Part shown: one piece after another, positions 43,884 through 54,400 of the stretch
How positions within the stretch are numbered: position 1 is the stretch's first letter
How the letters are laid out: each line of letters begins with the position of its first letter
NCBI RefSeq assembly: GCF_017745275.1
Contig: NZ_JAGHZS010000007.1
Span: 378,751 to 442,750, forward strand
Reading direction: 5' to 3'
DNA: 64,000 nt
Origin: Chitinophaga sp.
Lineage (GTDB): Bacteria; Bacteroidota; Bacteroidia; Chitinophagales; Chitinophagaceae
Made by a program: the position numbers and the translations under genes
Notes under the pieces: generated by a model
Databases searched by the model: none
What the model was told of the DNA's origin: nothing
The model's input: the letters and a program-made list of their open reading frames with translations, nothing else

Positions 43884-44615
43884 ATGCCGATAGTTTTATT
43901 ACTGGGCGCAGGTTCGGACATGGCCGTAGCCATTGCCAGGAAATTTGCTGCCCAACAATATCATATTCAATTAGCGGGTCGTCACACCGCTGCGTTACAG
44001 GCGCAGCAACAAGACCTGCAGGTACGTTACGGCGTTACGGCAAGTGTTCATGCATTTGACGCCACCGATTTTAATTCTCATCCCGGGTTCTTCGCCGGCT
44101 TGCCAGCGCAACCGGATATCACTATTTGTATATTCGGCTACCTGGGTGAGCAAACAAAAGCCCAGGATAACTGGCCGGAAGCTGCCGCCATTATCAATAC
44201 CAATTATACCGGCGCGGTATCTATATTAAATGTAGTGGCTAACAGTTATGCGGCAAAGCAAGAAGGTACCATTATAGGTATCAGTTCTGTAGCCGGAGAA
44301 AGAGGACGGCAAAGCAATTATATATATGGCAGCGCCAAAGCGGGTTTTACTGCCTACCTGAGCGGATTGAGAAACCGCCTTTTTCGTAGTGGCGTACACG
44401 TGATGAGTGTACAACCAGGCTTTGTGGATACGCGTATGACGCAACATTTAACACTTCCTCCCCTGCTCACTGCACAACCGGAAGCTGTTGCTGAGGCTAT
44501 CTTTAAAGCTATGAAGAAGAAAAAAAATGTGCTGTATGTAAAGTGGCATTGGAAATATATTATGCTCATTATCAAATTAATACCAGAAGGTATTTTCAAA
44601 AAACTTTCATTGTGA
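43884..44615 (+). CDS. DprE2-like short-chain dehydrogenase
   Basis: 243 aa Rossmann-fold SDR with LLGAGSDMAVAIARKFA (the GxxxGxG-like nucleotide loop) and the catalytic YxxxK in NYIYGSAKAGF with Ser in GISSVAGERG. Placed right after DprE1, it should reduce the keto intermediate to polyprenylphosphoryl-arabinose with NAD(P)H. Its TGA overlaps the GTG of the HAD gene. Confidence 0.88.
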   Translation: MPIVLLLGAGSDMAVAIARKFAAQQYHIQLAGRHTAALQAQQQDLQVRYGVTASVHAFDATDFNSHPGFFAGLPAQPDITICIFGYLGEQTKAQDNWPEAAAIINTNYTGAVSILNVVANSYAAKQEGTIIGISSVAGERGRQSNYIYGSAKAGFTAYLSGLRNRLFRSGVHVMSVQPGFVDTRMTQHLTLPPLLTAQPEAVAEAIFKAMKKKKNVLYVKWHWKYIMLIIKLIPEGIFKKLSL

Positions 44616-45199
44616 CAATTGCCTTTTTCGACTTTGATGGCACTATTACCAACCGGGATACGCTCTGGGAAATCATCCGTTTCCATAGGGGCCGGGCCGC
44701 CATGTATGCCGGCATCGTGCAGTTGTTACCCGCTTTATTACAGTTTAAATTAAAGATGATTCCGGCACAGGCCATGAAAGAAGAGGTGTTGGGATATTTT
44801 TTCAGGGAGATGCCTGCCTCCGAATTTACCTCCGGCTGCGACAAATTTTGCCGGGAGCGTCTACCTTTGCTGATCCGCCCGCTCGCGTTGGCGGCTATAC
44901 GAAAACACCAGCAACAGGGACATCATGTGGTAGTGGTAACTGCCTCCGCTCAAGATTGGGTAGCGCCATGGTGCAGGAAAGAAAACATTGTATGTTTAGG
45001 CACCCGTCTCGAAGTGAAAGATAAACTGATGACAGGTAAAATACAGGATATCAATTGTAACGGAGAAGAAAAGGTACGCCGCATCCGTCAGGCTTATCGC
45101 CTCGAGAACTTCTCAGAGATATATGCTTACGGCGACAGTGAGGGCGACAGACCCATGCTGGCACTAGCGAAGCATGCGCATTTTAAACCGTTCCGGTAA
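44612..45199 (+). CDS. HAD-IB family phosphatase
   Basis: 195 aa from GTG 44612, overlapping the preceding TGA (GTGA). The HAD motifs are FDFDGTIT (I), VVTASAQDW (II) and YGDSEGDRPML (III/IV), with the phosphoserine-phosphatase/HAD-IB cap. In this operon it plausibly removes the 5-phosphate of polyprenylphosphoryl-5-phosphoribose, the step that Mycobacterium assigns to another phosphatase (Rv3807c). The ATG at 44543 is in frame but would overlap the SDR gene. Confidence 0.8.
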   Translation: MTIAFFDFDGTITNRDTLWEIIRFHRGRAAMYAGIVQLLPALLQFKLKMIPAQAMKEEVLGYFFREMPASEFTSGCDKFCRERLPLLIRPLALAAIRKHQQQGHHVVVVTASAQDWVAPWCRKENIVCLGTRLEVKDKLMTGKIQDINCNGEEKVRRIRQAYRLENFSEIYAYGDSEGDRPMLALAKHAHFKPFR

Positions 45200-45221
45200 C
45201 AGCTGTTTTGATCATTGTTAA

Positions 45222-45254
45222 AAGGCCTTGAAGTAACCGTTACTTCAAGGCCTT
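45222..45254. terminator. Bidirectional terminator, 15-bp perfect stem
   Basis: AAGGCCTTGAAGTAA and its exact complement around a CCG loop, between two convergent genes (HAD phosphatase and SSS symporter). Typical shared terminator. Confidence 0.85.
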
Positions 45255-45277
45255 CTTATATGATTAATGCAACTGTG

Positions 45278-46984
45278 TCAACGACCTACTTCCTGTTTCG
45301 CCGAAGACGGAATAGTATACTGGAAAATCAGGGCCAGCAAAAGTACCAGCACACAACCAATGGCATTCAGCCACAGAAATGATACAGTACCCGTCCAGTA
45401 AATAACCAACACCACTATTTCGGAGATAATAGCCGCCCAAAAAGTAGCCGTACCTCCTACTTTTTTCAGGTAGAAAGCCACCATAAAAATGCCCAGGATG
45501 ACGCCATAGAACCAGGATCCCAACACATTCACTACCTCAATCAGGCTACCCAGGCTACCGGCAAACTGCGCCACTACAATGCAAAACACTCCCCATATCA
45601 ATGTCCACAGTTTAGACATTTTAAAGTAATGATCTTCTTTGGCGTGTTCATTATACATTCGTTTGTATACATCTACTACTGTAGTAGATGCCAGTGAATT
45701 CAATGCCGCTGCAATACTTCCCCAGGCCGCCAGGAAAATAATGGCAATGAGCAAGCCCACCAGGCCCTTAGGTAAACTATTCACCACAAAATGCAGGAAG
45801 ATATAATTGGTGTCGTTGGTATCTGCTGCAGGGTCGGCCGACTTAATGAGCGTCAATGCCGCTGTTCTTACCTCCTGCGATTTATCATCTGTTTGCTGTA
45901 ACGCCTTTTTGGCGATAGCAATCTGGTTACTGTTATCTGTTTCCAGGGCGGCCGCCAGCTGCTTTACCTGCTGTTGCTTCAGTTGCCCGAGCTCACTGTA
46001 TTTATCTTCCAGCTTCTTCAGCGCCGGACCTTGTTCTGTTTTGTGTACCCTCGCCAGTTGTGCTTCATTAAAGAAGATAGGCGCTTTGAAATACAAGTAA
46101 AATACGAACACCAATGCCCCAATCAGGAGTATCAGGAATTGCATGGGCACCTTCACCAGTCCATTCATCAACAGGCCCAGGCGGCTTTCTTTCACTGACC
46201 TGGCAGTGAGATAACGCCCTACCTGCGACTGGTCTGTACCGAAGTAAGACAAGGCCAGGAAGAACCCACCGATAACGCCGCTCCATATGTTGTATTTATC
46301 TTTCCAATCAAATTTGGTGACAATCACATTCAGCTTGTCCATTTTACCGGATACCTGTAACGCTTCTTTAAACCCAATCTCTTCAGGCAGCAAATGCACA
46401 ACCATCCAACCAGCCAGGAACATGCCCCCGAAAATGATCACCAGCTGAAATGTTTGTGTATAGGCTACCGCGCGGGTGCCTCCCGCTACTGTGTAGATAA
46501 TCAGCAATCCGCCCATGATCATATTGGTCCAGTAAAGATTCCAGCCCAGGAGCGACGATAAGATAATAGAAGGCGCGCAAATACTGATGCCGGTAGACAA
46601 CCCCCGTTGTATCAGGAAGAGTGAAGACGCGAGGGTACGTGTTTTCAGGTCAAACCGCTGCTCCAAGTACTCGTAAGCAGTGTATACTTTTAACCGGTGA
46701 AAGATGGGTACAAAGGTGATACAAAGCACTACCATGGCTAAGGGCAGGCCAAAGTAATATTGCACAAAACGCATCCCATCGGTGTAAGCCTGTCCTGGTG
46801 CCGATACAAAAGTAATGGCACTGGCCTGTGTACCAATGATAGACAACAGTACTATATACCAGGGCATAGACTGGTTATCCAGGAAATAGCTGTCCATGTT
46901 TCGCTGGCCACGGCTTTTCCAGACACCATATAGAATGATTATTGTGAGTGTGCTAACCAGCACCATCCAGTCTAAAGGACTCAT
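45278..46984 (-). CDS. Sodium:solute symporter (SSS family)
   Basis: 568 aa from ATG 46984; at least 13 TM helices. SSS features are QASAITFVSAPGQAY near the N-terminus, AYEYLEQRFDLKTR, AGGTRAVAYTQTFQ and a charged, Gln/Lys-rich cytoplasmic insert (KLEDKYSELGQLKQQQVKQ). The last gene of the SusC/SusD/PIG-L operon; it probably imports a sugar derivative released by that system. Its ATG overlaps the stop of a 43-aa membrane peptide gene. Confidence 0.9.
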   Translation of the reverse strand: MSPLDWMVLVSTLTIIILYGVWKSRGQRNMDSYFLDNQSMPWYIVLLSIIGTQASAITFVSAPGQAYTDGMRFVQYYFGLPLAMVVLCITFVPIFHRLKVYTAYEYLEQRFDLKTRTLASSLFLIQRGLSTGISICAPSIILSSLLGWNLYWTNMIMGGLLIIYTVAGGTRAVAYTQTFQLVIIFGGMFLAGWMVVHLLPEEIGFKEALQVSGKMDKLNVIVTKFDWKDKYNIWSGVIGGFFLALSYFGTDQSQVGRYLTARSVKESRLGLLMNGLVKVPMQFLILLIGALVFVFYLYFKAPIFFNEAQLARVHKTEQGPALKKLEDKYSELGQLKQQQVKQLAAALETDNSNQIAIAKKALQQTDDKSQEVRTAALTLIKSADPAADTNDTNYIFLHFVVNSLPKGLVGLLIAIIFLAAWGSIAAALNSLASTTVVDVYKRMYNEHAKEDHYFKMSKLWTLIWGVFCIVVAQFAGSLGSLIEVVNVLGSWFYGVILGIFMVAFYLKKVGGTATFWAAIISEIVVLVIYWTGTVSFLWLNAIGCVLVLLLALIFQYTIPSSAKQEVGR

Positions 46985-47112
46985 GAAAACGTTTTGGTGA
47001 ATAGGTAGAACAATATGATCAGCAATAGCAGCCACGCTATTACCAATACATACCAGTACCTCCACGTTGGAAATAATGGAGGCTTCTCTTCGTGTAAATT
47101 ATCCGATGCCAT
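46981..47112 (-). CDS. Small one-TM protein, 43 aa
   Basis: MASDNLHEEKPPLFPTWRYW then a long hydrophobic helix (YVLVIAWLLLLIILFYLF) and a short TKTFS tail. Its TGA overlaps the symporter ATG (ATGA), implying coupling. This looks like a small subunit-like peptide of the SSS symporter, similar in size to partners seen next to other SSS proteins; no family name is given. Confidence 0.65.
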   Translation of the reverse strand: MASDNLHEEKPPLFPTWRYWYVLVIAWLLLLIILFYLFTKTFS

Positions 47113-47116
47113 GGTA

Positions 47117-47287
47117 TTAATCGCTTGATTTACTCCACATGCTTCCCGTTAAAAGGCCCAGTGCAATGCCTATCACCAATCCCACCTGTACCCGTTTAAT
47201 GGTAAAGCCCAACAGCAAGCCCAGGATGATACAGAATATAGCCGCAATTCTTAATTTGGGCCGGTGTTGTTCGTGTTTCTTACTCAT
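47117..47287 (-). CDS. Small two-TM protein, 56 aa
   Basis: Basic N-terminus (MSKKHEQHRPKLR) followed by two hydrophobic helices (IAAIFCIILGLLLGF and VQVGLVIGIALGLLTG) and WSKSSD at the end. It lies 13 nt after the PIG-L stop and 4 nt before the 43-aa gene, in the operon. Unknown function; probably inner membrane. Confidence 0.6.
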   Translation of the reverse strand: MSKKHEQHRPKLRIAAIFCIILGLLLGFTIKRVQVGLVIGIALGLLTGSMWSKSSD

Positions 47288-47300
47288 GTTCGTTCCTCGT

Positions 47301-49781
47301 CTATTTAACAGAAATCAGGTTTACAAATAACCGGTATGCACCAGGCACACCAGCGGGCAATTGCCTGAAAAATGATATCCCGGTGTATACATAACATCCT
47401 TTGCCATAATGCGCCAACAGTGTGGAACCATCCAGTGGTGATTCTCCTTTGTCGTTCATCGTAAAGAGTTTATCGTATGCTTTGTCGGCGTTGACAGTGT
47501 AATACAATCCTCTTTCCTGTACCCAGCCGTTGAAGTCAGTATCGGTAATTTCATTGGGATAATGAAATACCGGGTTCTTCGGGTTAATGAAATTCACCGG
47601 GGCATTTTCGTCGGTTACCCTGTTGCGGGAAAGCCCAAAGGGATAAGGTCCCAGGTCGTTGATAACGAGGGGATCGTTTACATTGTACTGAATTACCAGC
47701 TTGCCACCGTTCTTCACGTATTCCATCAGTTTAGGCTGCCAGTATTTCATACGTGCATTCACGTTATAGGCGCGTACCCCGGAGATGATGGCATCGTACT
47801 GTTGCAGGTTACCGTTCATGATATCTTTTTCACTGAGCTCAGTCACATCATATCCTACCTGGCGCAGAGAAGCAGCAACCATGTCGCCCGCGCCGGGGAT
47901 ATAGCCCAGGCGGTTACCATTATGCTTCAGGTTTACCGATACCAGCCTGGCCTGGGCCGCAGGGAATAGGGTAATCAGCGGGATATGATCATAACGGATC
48001 TGCTGCATACTTTGCGTATATTCCTTCCCGTTATTCTCCATCACTACCGTGAACGTATCTACGTGATTATCAGTAATTCCTTTTACAGGGTTGATATTAA
48101 AACGTAATTCTACCTCGTCGCCTTTTTGTGCCAGCGCATAGGTAGCGTTGTTGTTGGCGGAGGTGAACCCGGTGGGCAACCGCAGATGTACGGTACCTTT
48201 CACGTTATCTGCCATCGCTTTTATTTTCACGGGAACAGCCTGTGATTTGGTATCTGTGAAGATGTATACCTGGTTGCTGAGGTCTGCTACTACCGGCGGT
48301 GCTATCACCAGCGGCTGGTAGATCTCTCCTTTTACCGGGTCTGTGTATTTGTATTGCAGGGGACGGCTGATGGTGAAATCCTGGTCGCCAATACGCAGGC
48401 GTATGGTAGCCTGCAGCGCCGGCACATTTTCAGGGTTGCCTACCAGCAACGGATCGCTGAATACATACATGCCTACCGGGTGCGCGGCGGCCAACCAGTA
48501 AGGCTGTGATTCCGGGGTGCCAGCGGGTATGGCCAGGCTTTGGGAGATGCTGGTAAATTTATTGTAGGCCAGTTCCTGCTTGCCTGCTATATTTGGCTTA
48601 CCAGGCAGGTCTACCTGCTCAAGGGTTACTTTTACATTTCCCCGGTTGATCAGTTGCACAGTAGCCTCCATATTATAGCCAGGTACCACCGTAGGAGTAG
48701 CGCTATATGCTTCTGCCCAGATACCTGCGCAGGCATAGATCAACTGCTCGGTTTCTTTCAGTTTGAGATTACGCCAGTAACCATCGGGCAAGGCTTGTAT
48801 GGCACGGCGTATTTCCAGCAACGCAGGAACGGAAGCCGAAGGGTCTTCCATGTTGTAAGCCGCGAGAGCCGCATCTACAAGCGCTCCTACTTTATTACCG
48901 CCTGGAATCCTCGACCAACTGGTGTTTACGTCATCTAATAAGCTGTGCTTAGGGGTATTCCCTTTTATCGTGAGAAAATATTCGGCCACGCTACCACGGG
49001 AGGCTGGTACACCAAAGCCCTGGCTTTTATGCTGAGAGCGGCTTTCAGCGGCTATTTCACCGAAGCCCTTCCCTAACAGGGGATTAAAGCTGCCCACGTC
49101 CATCTTAAACTGGTCGTCGGAGGTGGTATTGATGCTGCCAAAATTGAAGGTATTCCAGAGAATGCGTTTGGCTTGCCAGGGTTTCACGAGCGACAACTGC
49201 TCCGGAAAGCGGTTGGGATCTGCGGCTGCAGTGTAGGCCTCTTCGGCCAGCATTGCAGAAGCAGTGTGATGTCCGTGCCCTGCGCGACTATCCGCGGGAA
49301 AACGACAGATGATCACGTCCGGTTGAAATTTGCGGATCATGTATACCACATCTGCCAAAATCTTTTCTTTATCCCAGATGGTAAATGTTTCCTGTGGATT
49401 TTTAGAGAACCCAAAATCCTGTGCATGTGTAAAGAACTGCTCTGCGCCATCAATGCGGCGGGCCGCCAGTAACTCCTGGGTGCGGATTAATCCCAGTAAC
49501 TCGGCCTGTTCATTGCCGATCAGGTTTTGTCCGCCGTCCCCACGGGTTAAAGAAAGGTATCCGGTGCGGTATAATTTCTCTTTGGCCAGGTAGCCCAACA
49601 GGCGGGTATTTTCGTCGTCGGGATGGGCGGCAATATACAATACGCTTCCAAGCGTATCCAGTTTTTTCAGTTGCAGTTTAATATCAGCAGCATTCCATAC
49701 CGGCGATGGTTGCGCCATGGCAGGAAAACCCCATGCTGATAATAAAATGATAATCAGGGCGGTGTAACGTCTTATAATCAT
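47301..49781 (-). CDS. PIG-L/LmbE-family deacetylase, secreted, multidomain
   Basis: 826 aa. After a signal peptide (ending near PAMAQ), the PIG-L domain has AAHPDDENTRLLGYLA (zinc ligands in HPDD) and SRAGHGHHTASA (HxxH). It is followed by a large beta-rich C-terminal region, probably for substrate binding. Likely N-deacetylates amino sugars such as GlcNAc in the periplasm. Downstream of SusCD and upstream of an SSS symporter. ATG 49781 is used because the signal peptide then starts correctly. Confidence 0.85.
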   Translation of the reverse strand: MIIRRYTALIIILLSAWGFPAMAQPSPVWNAADIKLQLKKLDTLGSVLYIAAHPDDENTRLLGYLAKEKLYRTGYLSLTRGDGGQNLIGNEQAELLGLIRTQELLAARRIDGAEQFFTHAQDFGFSKNPQETFTIWDKEKILADVVYMIRKFQPDVIICRFPADSRAGHGHHTASAMLAEEAYTAAADPNRFPEQLSLVKPWQAKRILWNTFNFGSINTTSDDQFKMDVGSFNPLLGKGFGEIAAESRSQHKSQGFGVPASRGSVAEYFLTIKGNTPKHSLLDDVNTSWSRIPGGNKVGALVDAALAAYNMEDPSASVPALLEIRRAIQALPDGYWRNLKLKETEQLIYACAGIWAEAYSATPTVVPGYNMEATVQLINRGNVKVTLEQVDLPGKPNIAGKQELAYNKFTSISQSLAIPAGTPESQPYWLAAAHPVGMYVFSDPLLVGNPENVPALQATIRLRIGDQDFTISRPLQYKYTDPVKGEIYQPLVIAPPVVADLSNQVYIFTDTKSQAVPVKIKAMADNVKGTVHLRLPTGFTSANNNATYALAQKGDEVELRFNINPVKGITDNHVDTFTVVMENNGKEYTQSMQQIRYDHIPLITLFPAAQARLVSVNLKHNGNRLGYIPGAGDMVAASLRQVGYDVTELSEKDIMNGNLQQYDAIISGVRAYNVNARMKYWQPKLMEYVKNGGKLVIQYNVNDPLVINDLGPYPFGLSRNRVTDENAPVNFINPKNPVFHYPNEITDTDFNGWVQERGLYYTVNADKAYDKLFTMNDKGESPLDGSTLLAHYGKGCYVYTGISFFRQLPAGVPGAYRLFVNLISVK

Positions 49782-49867
49782 TTGATGATGCGTGAATTTA
49801 CGGATTGCCAAAAGTAGTAATTAATTGGTGGCAGGAAAGCAGAAATTGGTTGAGTGGTGTAAAAAAT

Positions 49868-49899
49868 AAAAGTCCCGGTTGGACCAACCAGGACTTTAT
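49868..49899 (-). terminator. Terminator after SusD
   Basis: AAAGTCC and GGTTGG pair with CCAACC and GGACTTT around a short loop, bracketed by A/T runs. It lies between the SusD stop and the PIG-L start, so the PIG-L segment may be partly separate or attenuated. Confidence 0.75.
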
Positions 49900-49966
49900 T
49901 TCTTCATAAGCAAAAAACCAACCAGCTTTAAAGCAAAAACCAATTATTAACAAAGGCGGTTTAGAT

Positions 49967-51412
49967 TTATTTGTATCCTTCGTTCTGCTGGTTGCGAATA
50001 TTGGGGTTAGCATCCAGTTCTCTTTGAGGAATGGGCAGTATTACTTTGGTACTGGGCCATGCCACGGGTATAATTTTATTGCTCGCCAGGTATTTGACGA
50101 ATGATTGTTTTGTTCGTATTAAATCAAATAAACGATGTCCTTCAAAGGCAAGTTCCTTGCGCCTTTCCAACTGCACAGCATCCAGGAGTTCCTGCCCGGT
50201 AACGGTTACCGGTAAGGCATCGTGATCGGCACGTTGTGCCACAACATTCAGATCAGCCTGCGCTTCCGGAGCTTTTCCAAGGTGTGCCTGTGCTTCCGCA
50301 CGGATCAGGTACAATTCTGCCAGTCGTATTACTTTAATGCCTTCGGAGAAGGCCGCTACATCACTATATTTGGTGATCACGTTTGCCGGATTCTCTCCTC
50401 CATTCCCTGCCCTTTTACTCTTCTTCAAAAAGTTCCGCCGTACATCACCTGCTGCGTAAATATTATATACGTTGTTCGTCGCCAGCACATCGCCGTAGCC
50501 GTCCTGGTTGAATAGATATCCCAGTCCATCGGTACCGGCATTATCTACCGGCGTATTAATAATTTCAAAAATCGTTTCGCCGTTACCAGTCATTTTAAAA
50601 CTGCTCACCAGTTTATCTCTCTCCAGCAGTGAATACTTCCCGCTGTTGATGACGTCGTTGGCTAAAGCGGCTGCACCAGCCCAATCTTCTTTATACAGCA
50701 ATACTCTTGATAACAGCGCTTTCGCGGAATACACATTGATCCTGCCGGATGAAAAAGCGGTGGAGCCGCTTTCTTCAAATTTGTGAATAGCCGTTCTCAG
50801 GTCGCTGATTATCTGCGTATAAGTATCTTTCATCGTACTGCGGGAGGGCGATTGCACTGAATCCACATTGGTTATCGTTACAATAGGTACTCCCATATGG
50901 GAAGCGTTCGATGTAAAATTGTAAGGTTGTGCATACATCCGTGACAAATCAAAAAATGCCAGTCCCCGGACGGCGTATGCCTCTGCCACCAGTTGTTTTG
51001 CTTCCACGCTATCTGTAGAAGAAGGCAGCAGCGTTACCTGCGGTCCTCTTGCAATCACCATATTGGCATTGGCTACTACACTGTATAATATGTTCCATGA
51101 ATCGGTAGTATACACATCATTGGCGGTAACGATGTACTGGTCCTGGTTACGATAACGATTGGTGTTGATCACGCTGATAAAACTATTATCGGATCGCAGG
51201 TCTGGTAATAATGGCACCGTACGGCCGTAATAGTTAGGGCTTTGCATTAATGAATACATGCCGTTTGTTGCCGACCTTAATCCGGGTAAATCCCTGATCG
51301 CTTTACCTGTTTCTGCAGACTGATCCGGTTTTAAATCCAGAAAGTCCTTGCTGCAGGAGGTCAACAAGCCTGCCAGCCATATTATGATACCATATGTGTA
51401 CGTCTTCCGCAT
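49967..51412 (-). CDS. SusD/RagB-family surface glycan-binding lipoprotein
   Basis: 481 aa. Signal peptide with lipobox LLTSC, then SKDFLDLKP, a typical SusD start; TPR-like helices and the C-terminal RRKELAFEGHRLFDLIRT motif follow. It caps the SusC transporter 7 nt upstream to bind its oligomeric substrate. The substrate is unknown; the downstream deacetylase suggests an amino-sugar glycan. Confidence 0.93.
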   Translation of the reverse strand: MRKTYTYGIIIWLAGLLTSCSKDFLDLKPDQSAETGKAIRDLPGLRSATNGMYSLMQSPNYYGRTVPLLPDLRSDNSFISVINTNRYRNQDQYIVTANDVYTTDSWNILYSVVANANMVIARGPQVTLLPSSTDSVEAKQLVAEAYAVRGLAFFDLSRMYAQPYNFTSNASHMGVPIVTITNVDSVQSPSRSTMKDTYTQIISDLRTAIHKFEESGSTAFSSGRINVYSAKALLSRVLLYKEDWAGAAALANDVINSGKYSLLERDKLVSSFKMTGNGETIFEIINTPVDNAGTDGLGYLFNQDGYGDVLATNNVYNIYAAGDVRRNFLKKSKRAGNGGENPANVITKYSDVAAFSEGIKVIRLAELYLIRAEAQAHLGKAPEAQADLNVVAQRADHDALPVTVTGQELLDAVQLERRKELAFEGHRLFDLIRTKQSFVKYLASNKIIPVAWPSTKVILPIPQRELDANPNIRNQQNEGYK

Positions 51413-51419
51413 GAATACT

Positions 51420-54400
51420 TTAAAAATTTACATCCAGTCCTACCAAAAATGTTTTGAATACCGGTGGCCGTTGGTCGTAGTCTCCTGTTACAGGCACTTC
51501 CGGGTCCATGGTCAGGCGTTCATCTTTTATGTAGGTCCATAAGTTATTGCCCCGCAGGTATACTTTCACTTCATTGATGTTGGCCTTGTTTAACCAGGCC
51601 GGTGAAAGGCTGTAGGACAACATAATATCTCTCAGCCGGATGAAGCTGTCGTCATAAAGAAAGCGGGAGGACACCTGGTTACTTAATCCCGATTGGGTGC
51701 CACCAAACACTACTTTAGGAACGGTGGTGATGTCTCCCGGATGCTGCCAGCGGTTTTCGTAAGTAAGGCGCGACATTTTAGCGCCGCCACCAAATCCGCC
51801 GCTGCCATCTGATTCCGTAAATGGTCCCCAGTTATCGTATACTTTGTTGCCCCAGTTGTAGAAGAACTGGAAGCTCAGTTCAAAGCGCCTGTAGCTGAAG
51901 TAGTTGGTAACGCCACCATAAAATTTCGGCAGGGCGCTTCCCTGGAAAAAGCGTTGTGCTTCGCCGTACGATTTGGTGGTAGTGGATTTAGAAGCATCCT
52001 TATACCAAAGTGCTTCCCCGGTTTGTGGGTCAGCGCCTGCGAAGCCCACGGTGTAGAACTGGTAAAAGTCCCTGCCTACTTCTCTTCTGAAATTGAGGTC
52101 AGTGATCTGGTTATCCAGCCTGGTGATAATATTTTTCAGCGTTGAGAAATTTACATCTGTACGCCATGAGAAATCATATTCTTTTTTCGCGATGATATTG
52201 CGGGAAGAAAGGCTTATTTCTATGCCGCTGTTTTTCATCTCTCCGTTATTTCTAAAAACGGTGGTAATACCATTTGAAGAAGATACCGGCACATTCAACA
52301 GTAACCTGGAAGTGGTTCTGTTATAATATTCAATAGTACCTGACAGGCGATTTTTCAATACCGCGAAATCGAGTCCTATATTGAATGGCCTGTTTTGTTC
52401 CCAGGTCAGAAAGGAATTGGGGTATTGCGTTAGCACGTACCCCGGTTTCCCATCGTAGTCATTTCCCGGGCTATACAGTGATAAAGCTGCATAGTTGGCA
52501 ATAGCCTGGTTTCCGTTGCTGCCGTAGCTCGCTCTTATCTTTAATTCGTTGATGCCGGTGATTGGTTGCAGGAATGATTCCCTGTAAATATTCCAGGCGG
52601 CTCCCAGCGACCAGAAGGTAGCGCTTCTCCGTTCGCTGCCGAATCTGGAAGAAGCATCTCTCCTGATGGAGGCTGTGAGATAATATTTTTGCCGGTAGTC
52701 GTAGCTGTTATTCAAAAACACGCCGGTCAATGAATTGGCGTTAGACACGGAAGTTATACTCTCCGGTTTGGAAGCATCCGCCAGGGCTTCGAGTCCGGGG
52801 AGCAGGTTAGATGCTTCTGACGCGTTGCCGTTGTTGGTAGTTTTCTGTGCTTCGTAACCAATGAAAGTGTTGATACCGTGGTTGCCCCAGCGCCTGTTGA
52901 ACCGCACGATATTGGTAGATACCCAGTTGTTCCACAGCGTATTATTGACTGATACCCAGCCGTTGGTATTTCGTCCATCAGCAAAGCCCGGCGCAAAAAA
53001 GAGATTGCTGCGGGCATAGTTGAGGTCGAGGCTGATCTTCGTTTCGAAAGACAGGAAATCGGTAAATGTGTATTTGGCAGCGGCTCCTCCCAGCAGGCCG
53101 TATGTGCTGCCTGTCCGGGAGTTTCCATTCAATATCGCTACCGGGTTAAAGGTATTGTTATAACTGAAATCGTAGTTGCCGTCTTTGTTGTAAACCTTCA
53201 GCCAGGGCTGAATCCGGACCAGTGAACGTACGGGGTTTCCCATGAGTCCCACATCTGCCACCGCGTTGGCGCGCTGGTACGACAGGGACAGGTTCACATC
53301 AAACGATAAACGGTTCGTAGCCTGATTGCTCAGGTTTAGCTTGCCGGTCATACGTTTATAGTCCACTCCTCTGAGGGCTGATTTGGAATCGTAGTATCCC
53401 CCGGAGACATAAAATTTAGTTTTATTGCTACCGCCTGCGGCAGATAGATTTGCCTGTGTGTAGCTTCCATGGCGGGTGAGTTCCTTTATCCAATCCGTAT
53501 TTACGGTGGTATCTACTCCACGGGCTTTGATTTCCCGCTGGAAGCCTGCTTCTCCGGAGCCATCTGCTTTGTTGGCCCAACCTTCCCGCAGCAGTTCTAA
53601 CATCTCTTTGGTATTGAGCGGGTAGTTAGCACGGGGAATGGTGAGCTGATTGCTGCCCCTTTGTATGGAGGCGCTGATCTTTGTTTTGCCGGAGCTGCCG
53701 GTTTTGGTGGTAATTAATATTACCCCATTGGCTGCGCGGGAGCCATAGATCGAAGCAGAAGCGGCATCCTTCAAAATAGAAATGGAGGCGATATCGGCAC
53801 TATTGATTCCTGCCAGGGAATTTACATTATAGTCGGTGAGATTGTCTGTTACTACGGGCACACCGTCTACTACGTAGAGAGGTGAGCTACCAGCAGTAAT
53901 AGACCCTATACCACGAATATGAATACTCGGTACGGAGCCGGGCTGACCGGAGCCGTTGGTAGATTGTAATCCTGTTACATTGCCTTGTAAGCTTTCCTGG
54001 AAGCTGCTACGGGGTGCTTTATCATACAATGAAGCATTTACCATAGTAGCTGATCCTGTCAAAGAACTTCTTGTTTGCACGCCGTAGGCCACTACCACCA
54101 CTTCATTCAATCCTTTCGCATCATCTTTCAGCGTGATGTTAAAGTGGGTATTGTTATTTACCGGCACTTTCTGTTCTTCATAACCAATAAAAGAACAAAT
54201 CAATGTCGCTGTAGCGGGTGCTTCCAGATGAAACGAACCTGTTTCATCTGTGGTAGTACCTTTATTCAGGCCTGCAATACGCAAACTCACACCCGGTAAT
54301 GGATGTCCGAAAACATCTGTTACGGTTCCGGATATACGAATACCTGTCATCACTTTTTCTTCTGGTGTAATGGCCACCAGGTTAGCAGACAGTTGCCTGA

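Noticed and set aside
44543..45199. Longer start for the HAD phosphatase
   Set aside because: ATG 44543 would overlap the SDR gene by 70 nt; GTG 44612 overlaps its stop as GTGA and starts directly before FDFDGT.
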